Shown here: positions 20,968-38,672 of the stretch, in pieces | Layout of the letters: every line of letters starts with the position of its first letter | How positions within the stretch are numbered: the first letter of the stretch is position 1 | Assembly (NCBI GenBank): GCA_025617375.2 | Contig: JAMYGW020000001.1 | Span: 1-64,000 of the forward strand | Source of the DNA: Acarospora socialis | Taxonomy: Eukaryota; Ascomycota; Lecanoromycetes; Acarosporales; Acarosporaceae | Length of the DNA: 64,000 nucleotides | Direction: 5' to 3' | Position numbers and translations under genes: made by a program | The notes under the pieces: generated by a model | What the model saw: only the letters and a program-made list of their open reading frames with translations | Database searches by the model: none | Told to the model about the DNA's origin: nothing

Positions 20968-22305
20968 CGCGAACAGTGTCCAGTATGCAAATCAGACAAG
21001 ATGAATACCACCGAGATACGAACGTGCTCTTGCAGCTGATTCTATTGCACATCCCCCTTTTTATAGCCTTTTTATAGGCTTCGAGCATCTGGTGGCACAA
21101 TGGCGAGCCACATCACTTCCTCTGCTTCCTCAATAGATTTATTCGCTAAGGTAATGCATCACTCTGGATTGGGTTTGCAGGAGTAGTAGGATGTCAGTTA
21201 TTGTCCTACGGTGATGTCCAGCATGCTATAGAGATCATAGAAAGACGGGTGTTTCCTCGCTTCAGTTGAGGAATATGCGAACTGGTGGTGGGACAAGGAA
21301 GATAGGTGGAGACGTCTGAGCTGATCTGCAACCTCAGAAACATCTGTCATCTTTTCTTTTCTTTTCTTCGGTAATTTTTTGCACATCATCAATCATGCAT
21401 TGAAGGAGGGTCCCTCCGGGGTTATTATCGTGGATGTTGGTTACATCCGTTCACAGCCGTACCTGTCCCAGTAGCGGCCACACTTCAAGCCTTTGGACGA
21501 CCAGCAATCTCACAGCTGGTGGAACGTTCATACTGAGTTTACCACACAATCATCACTCATGCACTGAAGGAGAACCCTGACGGGCCGGAAGGGCTATCTT
21601 ACAGCTGGTGAAACGTTCGTACTGAGTTTACCACACAATCATCACTTATGCATTGAAGGAGGCCTCTGACGGGCTGGAAGGGCTATCTCACAGCTGGTGG
21701 AACGTTCATACTGAGTTTACCACACAATCATCACTCATGCATTGGAGGAGAACGCTCACGGGCTGGACGGGCTATCTTACAGCTGAAGAGATGATTCTAC
21801 TGAGTATGCCACACCATCATCACTCGTGCATTGAAGGAGAACTCTGACGGCCTGGACAGGCTATCTTACAGCTGAAGAGATGATTCTACAGAGTATGCCA
21901 CACCATCATCACTCATGCATTGAAGGACGATTCTGGACGAGGTAGATCGGGCCATCTTACAGCTGGTGAGATAGTTCTACCCAGTTCGCCACACCATCAT
22001 CACTCATGCATTGAAGGAGGACTTTGATGAGGTGGATTAGCCATCTTACACCTGGTGAAACTTTTGAACCAAGTTTGCCACGCAATTATGACTCATGCAT
22101 TGAAGGAGGACTCTAATGAGGTTGTTATCGTGGATGGAGGACGACTCTGACGAGGGTTGTTTTGTGGATGCCATGTTGCATTCAAGAGGCATTCTTTTCC
22201 AAATGTCTCGTAATAATGCACGGTCATTCCACTATAAGAAGCAAGTGAGAGGCCCATTCAGACAGCCATTATTCGTATGCAAGTGAATCATTGATACTGG
22301 AAAAG
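20968..22305. promoter_or_regulatory. Divergent promoter region of the cluster
   Basis: 1338 bp separating the start codons of the methyltransferase (minus) and the fusion synthetase (plus). Nearly half is the 89-bp tandem repeat array. No ORF is supported. Because both genes start here, co-regulation is plausible. I cannot name a binding factor, and no pathway transcription-factor gene lies in the window. Confidence 0.55.
21500..22115. repeat. 89-bp minisatellite, about 7 copies
   Basis: The landmark CATCACTCATGCATTGAAGG recurs near 21551, 21640, 21729, 21818, 21907, 21998 and 22087, a step of 89 bp with one step of 91. Each unit also carries CTTACAGCTGGTG or CAGCTGAAGAG, and TTTACCACACAATC or TGCCACACCATC. 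A single diverged relative lies near 21386. Units differ by substitutions, so the array is not very recent. Confidence 0.9.
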
Positions 22306-26842
<4,537 letters not shown>

Positions 26843-27247
26843 ATCTTAACCCTCTCACCCAGTGCATTGCGGCTAGTGCGAGCTACATACCTTAGATAAT
26901 ACACAGTTGCGAGAGAAGTTTTCGTTAGCGGCGGCCTACTTTGATAATGCATACGCACATTGTTGACAGTCTTGGCATCGCTGTTCTTACTAGTTTTAGA
27001 TATCTAGGTAGACTCTAGAAATAGACGTGGTTGTTCTCCTAGAGTCAATTAAATGTAGTAACTCTAATCTATGATATATCGTACGATTTTCCAGAAAAGC
27101 TGTCTGGTTTGCTGTTTTACATACGATTTTAACCGGGCTGATCCGGCCCCCTGCGGAGGATACCAAGCTTTCAGGACACTGTGCTTTTCTGTTCTAGTAA
27201 TACACAAAGTAGCTTACACGCTTCGCTTGAGGAAAGAATAGTGGAGA
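26843..27247. other. Convergent intergenic region
   Basis: 405 bp between the stop codons of the fusion gene and MDM34; AT-richer than the genes. It marks the probable right edge of the metabolite cluster. Nothing else seen. Confidence 0.5.
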
Positions 27248-29943
<2,696 letters not shown>

Positions 29944-31034
29944 CTATTCCGTCCCCATATACCACCCCCCATCAATGAGACTCCTCTCCAAACTCCTCCA
30001 ATATTCCGCCTTCTCCCCAGCCGTAGACTTGAGATCCAGATCTCCGAGCCGTGCCTCTGGAGCACGATCCCTATTTAGCGGTATCTGAAGCCCACGTCTG
30101 GTTAGCACGATCCAGTTCGGAAAGGCGCTTGACACTTTTCTACCTTTACAAACATCGTACAGTCCCTCAGCGTCATGGCCGTCAAGAAATCTCTCGACGT
30201 GACATCAGCCTCCAAAATCCCCACCTTGTCCAAATCCTGCTGCAACTGCTGCAGCCTCCGTAGAAGCGGATTCTCATACAAGAAGTCGGCCAGCCGGCTT
30301 CGGAGCTCCGGATTGTACAGTTGCGATTCTTTCGATGATGAAAACATACTCGTAACGGCCCGCTCCACCCTAGACCTGTCCTGTGACACCAGATCCAAAG
30401 GGCAGAATGACAGACTCGTACCTTCCGCCCCACCTTTTCGCTGTGTACTCTTCATGCTTCGCAAAGCGCACGTCCGACACCTGGTCGACCCAGGTGGTGC
30501 GGATGGCGACTGCGCCAGCCATTTCGGCTTGAATTCCACGAGGACCTCGCCGGCCTCTCTGTTGGGACTCATATCGGTGATCAAAGTGCCATGTGGTTCG
30601 TCCTCAGCTAAGTAGACTCGACACCTTTGCCTCGGTCTTAGGCCGAGTCGTTCTTCTTTAAGTAGTCGCCTGTTACAATCCGCAATCAGACGTAACGGTA
30701 ACTGAACCAGGGCTTGCTCCACGAGATTCTCCGCTGGGAATAAGGGGCGGATGACGTCTTGGAAGCGCTTGAAGGATTCCTCGTTCGAAACAGTCGACGG
30801 TAGCCCTTTTCTCAGCCGTAGCAACTTACCGTTGAATACGGGATCGTATCGTAAGATGTTTATCTCCCTTGGTGGAGGGGAGGCAGACTCGGAGCCATCG
30901 TCGTCGTGGGGAGTGATGCCCGCAGCTATGCCGGGGCTTGATGGAGGTATGACGAATCGATAGACGATATTTGCAGCCCCTTCTGCCAGATATTGAAGCG
31001 ATGTCTGTGGAGGGAGGTCTGGAATATATGTCAT
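29944..31034 (-). CDS. IPK1: Inositol-pentakisphosphate 2-kinase
   Basis: Join of 30144-31034 and 29944-30084 (intron 30085-30143) gives 343 residues. The enzyme phosphorylates the 2-position of inositol pentakisphosphate to make phytate (IP6), which is needed for mRNA export and signalling. Features are the N-terminal YLAEGAANIVYRF (nucleotide loop), LRLRKGLPS, VEFKPKWL followed by a Cys-rich zinc-binding stretch (CRTCALRSM), and DLDLKSTAGEKAEYW near the C-terminus, where D-L-K is the metal-binding motif of the family. I chose the ATG at 31034 because it directly precedes the conserved first strand; an upstream in-frame ATG at 31097 would add 21 residues. Confidence 0.88.
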
Positions 31035-31371
31035 ATCGATCTTATATATTGAATGATTGGCAGCCTGATAATAACCGGAGCTTCCTGCTCCAAGCAATAG
31101 ATTGGAAGTTTCACAGACGAAATGACAAAGATCAGATAAGAAAGCCTTTCTATGCTTGATATGAAAAGTGATACTCGAAGCAACGATATGTCAAAATCAA
31201 CAATGCTGTGTAGATTGTACAACATAAGACCGTGTTACTGGAGGACCCCGGTGAAGGGCCCTTGCGACGCTGATATCATAGCGTCGAAGACGCCATCAAG
31301 CGAGCCTTTCATCCCAAACCGGTCCTAATCAAAGAAAACAGCTGTTATTGCATTCCCAACCCAATAAAGAA
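31035..31371. promoter_or_regulatory. Divergent promoter of IPK1 and ECM15
   Basis: 337 bp between two outward-pointing start codons. No further features. Confidence 0.45.
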
Positions 31372-31991
31372 ATGGATGAAGCCAAAGAGGGAGAACATCA
31401 TAGCGACCTGCAAACCCCTGAGTCTTGCGTCGCCGATTTTTGCCTCATCCCCGTAAGTCCGATCTCGTCACACATAACCCTCATCGTGCTCTGGGCTGAG
31501 AACCCCGCCAGCTCGGCACGCCCACCGCATCTGTATCCCATGAAGTCGCCGAAGTACAGCGGCTAATGCAGAAGAGTGGCTTGACATATTCGATGCATTC
31601 GGCCGGGACTACTGTTGGTAAGTGTATCAATCTGTACCTATGTTACAGGACCATAGGTCACGTCGCTTATAGAAGGCTTATTGCTTTGCTTACAGAGGGC
31701 TCATGGGACGACGTGATGAGGTTGATAGGCCAGGCACATACGATGCTACACCGGAAAGGCATCGTGCGGATTCAGACGGATATCCGTGTTGGGTCAAGGT
31801 ATGCTCCAGAACGCTGTTCGATGCTGTAAGGGTGCTACTGGCAGTGTATCCTCTGCTTAGGAATTGCCTTGATGCGATCATGGAGGTCAAACATGCTGAC
31901 TGTTGGTGCCAGGATTGATAAGAAGCAGAAATTTAGTGAGAAGGTGACTGCTGTGAACAACATTCTAGCAGCGGATCATAATCGTAATTGA
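31372..31991 (+). CDS. ECM15: MTH1187/ECM15 family thiamine-binding-like protein
   Basis: Four exons (31372-31452, 31512-31617, 31696-31798, 31913-31991) join to 122 residues; all introns are GT-AG. The family forms small ferredoxin-like tetramers; bacterial and yeast members have been linked to thiamine binding and cell wall phenotypes. Key segments are ADFCLIPLGT, VAEVQRLMQKSGLTYSMHSA, GTTVEGSWDDVM and GQAHTMLHRKGIVRIQTDIR, which are conserved throughout the family. Because the exons are short, a naive ORF scan breaks the gene into pieces. Function in this fungus is inferred from the family only. Confidence 0.9.
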
Positions 31992-32240
31992 TCATCTAGC
32001 CCGCGTTTCCTTCGTGCCAGTCGTGACAACCTTATATGATACGTCGAATACTTAGCACTGAACGTATTGCTTCCGTCAATGAACCCAGGCCAAAACGCCC
32101 CGCCATGCCACGCCATACCAATCAATCCGGATTCCGGAGGAGACACCAAACCCGCGGACTCGTGATTAGTGAAAAGTCTTGGCCAGCGTTCATATCTGAA
32201 GGCCGTCAGATATGACTTTTTAATCTCCTCCCACCCAAGG

Positions 32241-33377
32241 TCAACTTCGAATGCTGCGATTGACTCCCGCGCCGAAAGTGCTAATCAGCCCAATCAAACT
32301 CTTGAACAGGTTGCTTTTCCCACTACTTGCGGCACTTTTCGGAGTGTTCGGCGTCAAAGGCTGTATTCTCCCTACGGGTGTAATACCATTGAGCTTATCA
32401 ACCGTGGCGATTGCTGGTCCTTGATCGAAAAAGTCCACCAAAATGAAAGTCGGCGCTTTACCGAATGCATTGGTGCAATTTGCGGCTCGGTCTCCTAGAT
32501 TACCCAGAGTGCCAAAGGGAGCGTTGGTGTTTGCTATGTGTGTGGTGTCGGGAAGTTCGATACCAAAGGGTCCAGGAGTGTAGAGGAAGTGATTCATAAG
32601 GGTCAAGCGGCCCGACGTGATCGCAGCCGAGATGTCTCCTCGGACCGCGGGTGGTCGGTCCGGAAGGCATGAGAAGTTCACAGGGCTCATCACATCGTAC
32701 GGGTTCTCCCAAACGAAAGTGAATTCGTCCAGGAGATAAGGAGCGACAGTGTTCGCCGCGGGGTCCAAGGAAGCAATGAAGGCTACCAAGCGTGTCGAGT
32801 TCGAGATCATATCCTGAAGAGTGGGCCACTTCTCCAAAGCACTCGTTCTGGATGGTGGAACGTATGCATAGGATGTGAGGTTCGCAGCACGAAACTCGGC
32901 GTCTATTTGAGCAGCGGACAAGTTGTCCGCGTTGACGAGAAGAATGGTAACAATCTCATTTGGATTTTGGTCGAGCCATACTCTGATAGATGCCAGCCAG
33001 TCGCCGACCCTTCCAGCATCCAACAGCGCGCAACTCGTGTGACAAACGTGCAACAATCCGTTGTTGTTATGTATTTGCGCGGTGAGTAATCGCACCCCAG
33101 CATTTAGCTGAGCGTTCGCGTTATAGAATCTGTTCACACTGCTCAGCGTATTCGAAAGGGACGACTCGTGTCTGACGTACTGATTTCCTGCTTGCGAATA
33201 TCCAGTCGAAGAATCTCTCAGGAATGCGCTGTCATGTGCCCCGAGATGGGTGATGTTGGAGTAAGATCTGCTGCATAGGTCTGGAGAGTTATTACACGCA
33301 ACGTCCGCTTTGCGTGGCTGCAACGCGGAGGTTGATGTTATGGATAGGAAGCAAGCGATTGTGAGTAGAATAAGCAT
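32241..33377 (-). CDS. Secreted PLC-like phosphodiesterase
   Basis: 378 residues in one frame, ATG 33377. Residues 1-19 are a signal peptide (LILLTIACFLSITSTSA). The mature part follows the TIM-barrel PLC-like phosphodiesterase pattern: SNITHLGAHDSAF with the first catalytic His, GVRLLTAQIHN, LLHVCHTSCALLDAG with the second His, then VGDWLASIRVWLDQNPNEIVTILLVN. Several N-glycosylation sequons are present. Fungal relatives are secreted proteins of unknown substrate, often expanded in plant-associated species. The C-terminus shows no convincing GPI signal. A short in-frame intron cannot be excluded. Confidence 0.82.
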   Translation of the reverse strand: MLILLTIACFLSITSTSALQPRKADVACNNSPDLCSRSYSNITHLGAHDSAFLRDSSTGYSQAGNQYVRHESSLSNTLSSVNRFYNANAQLNAGVRLLTAQIHNNNGLLHVCHTSCALLDAGRVGDWLASIRVWLDQNPNEIVTILLVNADNLSAAQIDAEFRAANLTSYAYVPPSRTSALEKWPTLQDMISNSTRLVAFIASLDPAANTVAPYLLDEFTFVWENPYDVMSPVNFSCLPDRPPAVRGDISAAITSGRLTLMNHFLYTPGPFGIELPDTTHIANTNAPFGTLGNLGDRAANCTNAFGKAPTFILVDFFDQGPAIATVDKLNGITPVGRIQPLTPNTPKSAASSGKSNLFKSLIGLISTFGAGVNRSIRS

Positions 33378-34261
33378 CGTGATGCGTCCGTTCTGGGTCT
33401 GGAGTGTATAAAACTAACGAAGTGGCAATATAGGTAGCGACCGTAATCGTCCAAGTGGAACAAATGAGATTTAACGCAAAGAGAAAGGGTACAGAGGAGA
33501 TCCAGGTGCTCTAAGAAGTTGAGAGAAAATAGGCAAGATATATAATATGAGGTTGAAGTAGCAAAAGCACTACACCAAGCCATAAACCTGCTGCGCCTCG
33601 GAACGGAGTGGTCGATCGACGCTTTCATGGTAGGAAGGAATTCATCTCGGAAGGTGTTTGCAATTACTCGCAAAGTTCATTTCCTGGTCCATGATGTACT
33701 CGTTACTTCTGATGCTCTTTTCAGCATGGAAACAAGGCAAGTGAGGCCCAACCCAGTGGATTTGATATCACCTTATCGTGGGCAAGCGCAAACGTCGCAG
33801 TTGCTGAGTGTGGGGTCGCCACCCCAAAGGTTGATTCGCTTAAGCACGAAATTACTATTTTTAGTCTTCCATGATCAAGCGGCTCTTCCCTGCCATGGAA
33901 ACGTTAATGGAGTGCTTCCCTTCCCTATCAACTTGCTGGGCGCACGTCCTGTTTTATCGTTATGCGCTCGAGCAGTACATGCTGGGATTGTTTTCCTATC
34001 AGACAAAACGACCCATTGTTACGGAGTAAATGTCTTACCAATCCAGCCATTCGCCAGATGCTCTCATAGTTGTCCCCTTAGCATAACGTGATGTTTTCGA
34101 ACTCCCAGCACTCAGAGGTACCAAAGCAGCGCTAACGAGTAGATGCCCCAGCGGTCATGACGTCGGAGACGACATCGAGACAGTTGGCGCCCCATCAATA
34201 TCGGCATGCGTCCTGTATCAACTCATAGAGAGCGGAAAGGCGCGCGAGGTACCGGCATTCA
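33378..34261. other. Intergenic region
   Basis: 884 bp. A 154-codon plus-strand frame (33627-34091) has no family features or coding-like composition. I see nothing else. Confidence 0.45.
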
Positions 34262-34822
34262 TCACTGCCGGGTATCGTCTCTCTTAATCTCGAATACCTC
34301 CTGCGCAAGCTTCTTCACGTCTGGGTCCTCGATTGCATTGAGAGCGTTCCTGATGCCGGCCACAAGCTCTTCGGACAGTCCATTCTCCGACCGCGAATAA
34401 ACATCAACCCCGGACGGGGTGAATAGAGTCTTTGCAAAGTACGTAACAGCCCACCGCTTCCCATCGATCTCTCCATATCCTAGTATTTCCCAATGCGACG
34501 ACGCTATTGCCAGGAGGCCTTTCCCACGCCAGTCCCAAGCTCCTGAGTCCTTTCCGCTCGCGGTATCCACGCCGTGTACGGTCTTGACCTTGTCCGAGTT
34601 CAGTGCCTGGTATGAGACCAGATCGTCAAGACGGTCAAGACCGCTATTGGCGGGTGGGAGACGTGAGTATGTGATGCGGACGTTCTTCTTTGACTTCCAC
34701 ATGGGCAGCGACGAGTGAGTGACGTGCCATGTTCCCGAGAGCCATTCCAACGAAGGGCATACGAAGGAGGTCGTAGAGGCCTGGGAGGTCGTGGGAGGAC
34801 GAAGAACCACTGATATTCCCAT
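34262..34822 (-). CDS. Lipocalin-like/calycin fungal hypothetical protein
   Basis: 186 residues from the ATG at 34822 (MGISVVL), although the frame stays open to 34924. It contains SLEWLSGTWHVTHSSLPMW at about residue 23, a pattern seen at the start of lipocalin-like barrels (G-x-W), and later KGLLAIASSHWEILGYG and WAVTYFAKTLFTPSGVDVYS, consistent with antiparallel strands. The C-terminus is helical and charged. There is no signal peptide. Fungal proteins of this kind are uncharacterised; binding of a small hydrophobic ligand is only a structural guess. Confidence 0.65.
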   Translation of the reverse strand: MGISVVLRPPTTSQASTTSFVCPSLEWLSGTWHVTHSSLPMWKSKKNVRITYSRLPPANSGLDRLDDLVSYQALNSDKVKTVHGVDTASGKDSGAWDWRGKGLLAIASSHWEILGYGEIDGKRWAVTYFAKTLFTPSGVDVYSRSENGLSEELVAGIRNALNAIEDPDVKKLAQEVFEIKRDDTRQ

Positions 34823-35293
34823 GAGGACTTCGGCTCTGGTCGTAACGTTTCTACCTAAGGTATGCTCCAAACACTGAACGTCTAAAGATAAGGTAGGCGA
34901 CTTGTGCAAGACGGCGGAAACCAATGCAAAGGATCAAGATACCTTAATATGACTGCCCTGTAAGTCATCGCCTTATCGGCAGATAAGATTATGTAGCGGC
35001 GATGCTAAGCTTAGCGCTTTACCTTACGGGCCGAGAACTTTACAAATGCACGGAGGTCTCGTAAGGAATAATGACAACTGACACACTGAATATGCAAATG
35101 TCGGCAAACCTAGGTACAGGTCAGCCGCGCCGAAGACTCTTAAGCCGCTGGAAGATCGGTTGAGGATGTACGGAGCTGAGATCTAATCTTAGTATCGAGC
35201 TTTCTTCCTTCACTTAGATTCAAATCTTGTTTGAAGCGTGCTTACTCGAAATAGAAGCTGCGTACAGACACTGGACCAACTATTGGAGGACGC
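34823..35293. other. Intergenic region
   Basis: 471 bp with no supported ORF or repeat. Confidence 0.45.
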
Positions 35294-35796
35294 CTATCCG
35301 TCATGACTCTCTTCATTCTCCTCAATTGCCTGTTTGACGAGCGCAGAGTCGAGGTATGCCCTGACCTGGACGATCTGGCCGTCCTTGTTCCATCGACACA
35401 CCCACGCATAAGTGTTGTCGAACTTGAGCCCTGCCAGAAACTCACCGTCATCACTCCATTATCGCCCATCACCTAGAGAGTAAAACAGAACTCCTCCTTA
35501 CCGTTCTTGCAAGTTGAGTCGGCAATCAACTCCACAACCGCCCATTCCTCATCTCCGCCACCAATCACACTCCGCATCTCCAACTGCACCGGCTCCTTCA
35601 TGATCCCACTCAAGCGCCCGAAAGTCCGTTTTTGAAAGTCCTTTTTGTCATGGTATTGCCCAGCGAGCGGGTGGTGGCCCATAACCGTCCAGTCGACGTC
35701 GTCGGCGACATGGGCGAAAAAGTCGTCATATTGGCCTTTGGCTAAGCTGGCGAAGATCTCTGAGATCTTTTGACGAGAGGGGTATGGAGAAGACAT
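35294..35796 (-). CDS. SnoaL-like NTF2-fold protein
   Basis: Join of 35502-35796 and 35294-35430 (intron 35431-35501, GT-AG) gives 143 residues. The sequence starts SRQKISEIFASLAKGQYDDF, then VADDVDWTVMGHHPLAG, a typical SnoaL/ketosteroid-isomerase-like start with W-x-V-x-G, and ends FDNTYAWVCRWNKDGQIVQVRAYLD, which matches the last strands of the fold. Without the splice, the frame ends early and misses the conserved C-terminus. Members bind or isomerise small molecules; the substrate is unknown. No neighbour suggests a pathway. Confidence 0.82.
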
Positions 35797-36006
35797 AACA
35801 CAGAGGTACGATGACTGGATGAGCAGAAATGCGATAAGGATATTTGCGGAGGTGGCGTGTTCTGAACAGAACGAAGGGTGCCAGGGTTGGTGGTTGCAGA
35901 TGTGTGAATTGCTCTGCTCTCTGAGATGAGATAAGATCTCAAGTCGTGGTGGAATCAGTGGGGTTGTTTCGAAGTTTCGTGATCTTTAGACCCCGGCTGA
36001 TGTGCG

Positions 36007-36325
36007 TCATATCCGAGGCATACCGCGTAGCGCCATGCTAACCACCCAGAAACCTTCGAGAAACGAGCGGCGAGAAACACTCTCGACACATATACCTCCC
36101 TCACAGTGTTATGAGACTCTTTAATAGAGGCGTGATGCTTGACGGACGGATCACAAACCACTGTGCGCGAAGAACTTCAACCATAGTATACCAACACATA
36201 CCAATGTGCGCCAGAACTGTAGTAGACTCAAGGAAGGAGAAAATGATCAGGCTCCAGATAGCAGTAGCGAATCCGATCGAGCCCGGCAATGCTACAGTTT
36301 GAGAAGCCTTGGCCATGAGCGACAT
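36007..36325 (-). CDS. Possible small membrane protein
   Basis: Join of 36202-36325 and 36007-36053 would give 56 residues: a short hydrophilic start (MSLMAKASQTVALPGS), one hydrophobic helix (FATAIWSLIIFSFLESTTVL), and a short tail after the splice. The donor GTATGT is good, the acceptor AAG is weak, and the spliced length is in frame. No family recognised. It lies 17 bp downstream... on the same strand as YAF9's end, so it could instead be 3' sequence of another transcript. Alternatively exon 2 could run in another frame. Confidence 0.3.
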
Positions 36326-36342
36326 AGTTGAGCGAGATGTGG

Positions 36343-37223
36343 TTACTTTTTCTTAGTCGGTACACCTTCCGTCTTCCTCAAAGTCTCAAGCCTGGCTTCC
36401 CGTTCAGCCAGCTTCGCCCGTTCCTCCTTCACCATCTGCTCCACGGTTTTTATCGCCTCGCCCATCCGATCCAGCTCTTTGCCTTCGGTCTTCTGGCTGT
36501 AGGGGTTCCCGGGACTTTCGGCGTAAGGAATCTCAGCGGTCCTGCCGCCATCATTGCCCTTCCCATAAGCTGACAGCTTCGACCCTTTGGACCCTTTGCC
36601 TTTGATGATGGGCTGAACCGATGCGCCAGTCAAGATCTCGTAGAACTGCTCGACTGGTTCGTTGAAGATGACTTCCTCGTAGTTCTGCGAGATGATGGGC
36701 TCTCTTCTTTCGCGCTGCTGTTCCGCATCCGGTCCGTATGGATGAAGTTTCAGGCCATGCCATATGCTCTGAGGTTTCTCGTTTGACTCTGGTACAAAGT
36801 AAAGCTTGATCTGGATCTCGAATTCACCCCAACCGGTCTCGGTGACCTCAAACGGCGGGCCTTCAACCGTGCGGAGGGAATTGGCGTATGTCTCATGCAG
36901 CTTGAACTGAACCTTCTTCAGCCAGTAGGAAATGTCCTCGTCGTCCACTCCTTTTACCCACACAGTCCACTGGTGAGTGTGTTCGGCAGGGAGATCTGGT
37001 GGTTTCTTATTCGGGTCTATCGGCCGAGCAATACTGCCAAACACTGTAGTATAGCCCTTCCTGTCAGTAAAAACTGTGATATCTAAATGTACCGCGTAAG
37101 ATGTGGCAGCCTTACCGAACGGTCTGAAAACAGATACGCCCTGCTCCGAGAGTCAACTTGCTGCAATCGGGATGAGTGATGAGGAGGTACCTTGACACGC
37201 TTCGTACCCGCAGGTGCCGGCAT
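36343..37223 (-). CDS. YAF9: Yaf9-type YEATS domain protein
   Basis: Join of 37191-37223, 37116-37140 and 36343-37043 gives 252 residues. Yaf9 is a shared subunit of the NuA4 acetyltransferase and SWR1 remodelling complexes, and its YEATS domain reads acylated histone H3 in the nucleus. Seen here: [19 protein letters not shown] across two splice junctions, [12 protein letters not shown] (the H-x-W of the domain), [29 protein letters not shown] and LYFVPES, then a coiled-coil C-terminus (about 205-250) rich in Glu/Lys/Arg. Exon 2 is only 25 nt. The start is fixed by the conserved N-terminal KRVKG. Confidence 0.93.
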
Positions 37224-37514
37224 TGCTCTAGTATTGCGCGTAGATGAGCTCAACTACGTGTGTTGTGTGGGAGTGTATAAGGTAAAGAGGAAAGAGCGGC
37301 AAGTGAAGCTGGCGAAACGGTTCCGCGATCTTAGCGGCCGATCTTCTGCAAGATCGCCCCAGGTCTCGATGGTCCGTGCTGTCTGATGTCAATACCTCTC
37401 TTTTGGATTTCGCCGGGAGAGCTTGATTGTGTATAAAAGCTCCTTCGTCAATACCCAATTCTCAGTTACGAAGACAGTTCGTACGCAAAGTGGAACACAG
37501 ACTATAAGGAAATC

Positions 37515-38539
37515 ATGATAGCGAAAAAGAAAATTGTCGTTTGCGGAGGAACTGGCTTCTTAGGTAAGGTACTCCTCCTGCAATGCCAGCTAAAGCTAAC
37601 ACTTAGGCAAGGTTCGAGGATATGCAAATCAGCCGTTGCACGAGGTTGGAACGTGACGTCGATAAGGTACTTGACCTCAGCAACTTTGATCAACTCCGAC
37701 GGTGGTTAACCCGATAGGTAGCCGCTCCGGTGAACCCACTTGGAGCTCCATAACGTCCTCTCCTGATCCGCCTCCATGGTCGTCTTCTGTATCATGGGAG
37801 AAGGCGGATATCTTAAAGCCCTCAACTTACAAGCCACTGCTCAAAGATGCGGATGCCGTTGTACATACGATGGGTATACTGCTGGAGGCGGACTACAAGG
37901 GTGTGCTACAAGGGAAGGAGTCCATATGGGGTGGCCTGCAGAGAGCCTTCAGTGGGACCAAAGGGGGAAGTCAGAACCCTTTGGAAAGAAAGGAGGGCGA
38001 GGACCTGCGCCCTCAAGAGAAAGATGGACAATTGACCTACGAGTTGATGAATAGAGACACAGGTGCGTATAGTCTGATGGGTTTCCAACAACTATGCTGA
38101 AGCAATCCGAATAGCAATAACTCTCGCACAAGAGTCTTCGTTACAGAAGGTGCCCTCATTTGTGTATATCTCTGCGGCAGCCGGAGCGCCGATGTTACCC
38201 AGCCGGTACATAACCACAAAGAGGGAGGCCGAGTCCACCATAGCCTCATCTTTCCCAAACCTGCGGAGTATCTTTATTCGGCCCGGCTTCTTATATGATA
38301 GCTCACGGCGTTTCACCCTTCCCATAGCATTCTTCGGGAGCGCTGGAAATATGGTCAACTCAGCAATAGGAGGAAGGTTGACGTGGTTGGCTGGCGCTGC
38401 TGTAGAGAAGCCGTTGAAGGCGGACTTGGTGGCTGAGGCCGTAGTCGAGGCCATTGGGGACGAAACTGTCAGCGGTGTCGTTGGAACCAGCCAAATTGAG
38501 ATATTGGGAAGCAAGGCATGGAGGCGTGGGATGTTGTGA
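37515..38539 (+). CDS. COQ11: Coq11-like mitochondrial NAD(P)-binding protein
   Basis: Four exons (37515-37563, 37612-37666, 37722-38062, 38103-38539) join to 293 residues. Atypical short-chain dehydrogenase of the NDUFA9/Coq11 type, associated with the coenzyme Q synthome at the mitochondrial inner membrane. The dinucleotide loop is VVCGGTGFLGSRICK, restored only when intron 1 is spliced. VVHTMGILLE, YELMNRDTA and FVYISAAAGAPMLPSRYITTKREAE (Y-x-x-x-K type active segment) follow, then IRPGFLYD. There is no long basic presequence; the initial MIAKKK may suffice. The short introns explain why frames fragment here. It ends 133 bp from the convergent SYF2 gene. Confidence 0.88.
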
Positions 38540-38672
38540 TCAAAGCATGTAGATACTTTCTCGGGGAGTCCGGCGTCGCATGGGCTCTTGCATTCTGAAC
38601 TTTGTGGAGTTACTCCTTCGTTTGCTGCTAGGTATAAGACAACAACGATATGGCTACTTCGCACCCCGGTTT

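Noticed and set aside
21500-22115. CRISPR array
   Set aside because: Units are contiguous 89-bp repeats without unique spacers, in a eukaryotic genome.
33627-34091. 154-codon plus-strand open frame
   Set aside because: No domain, signal or orthologue-like pattern, and no splice support; treated as chance.
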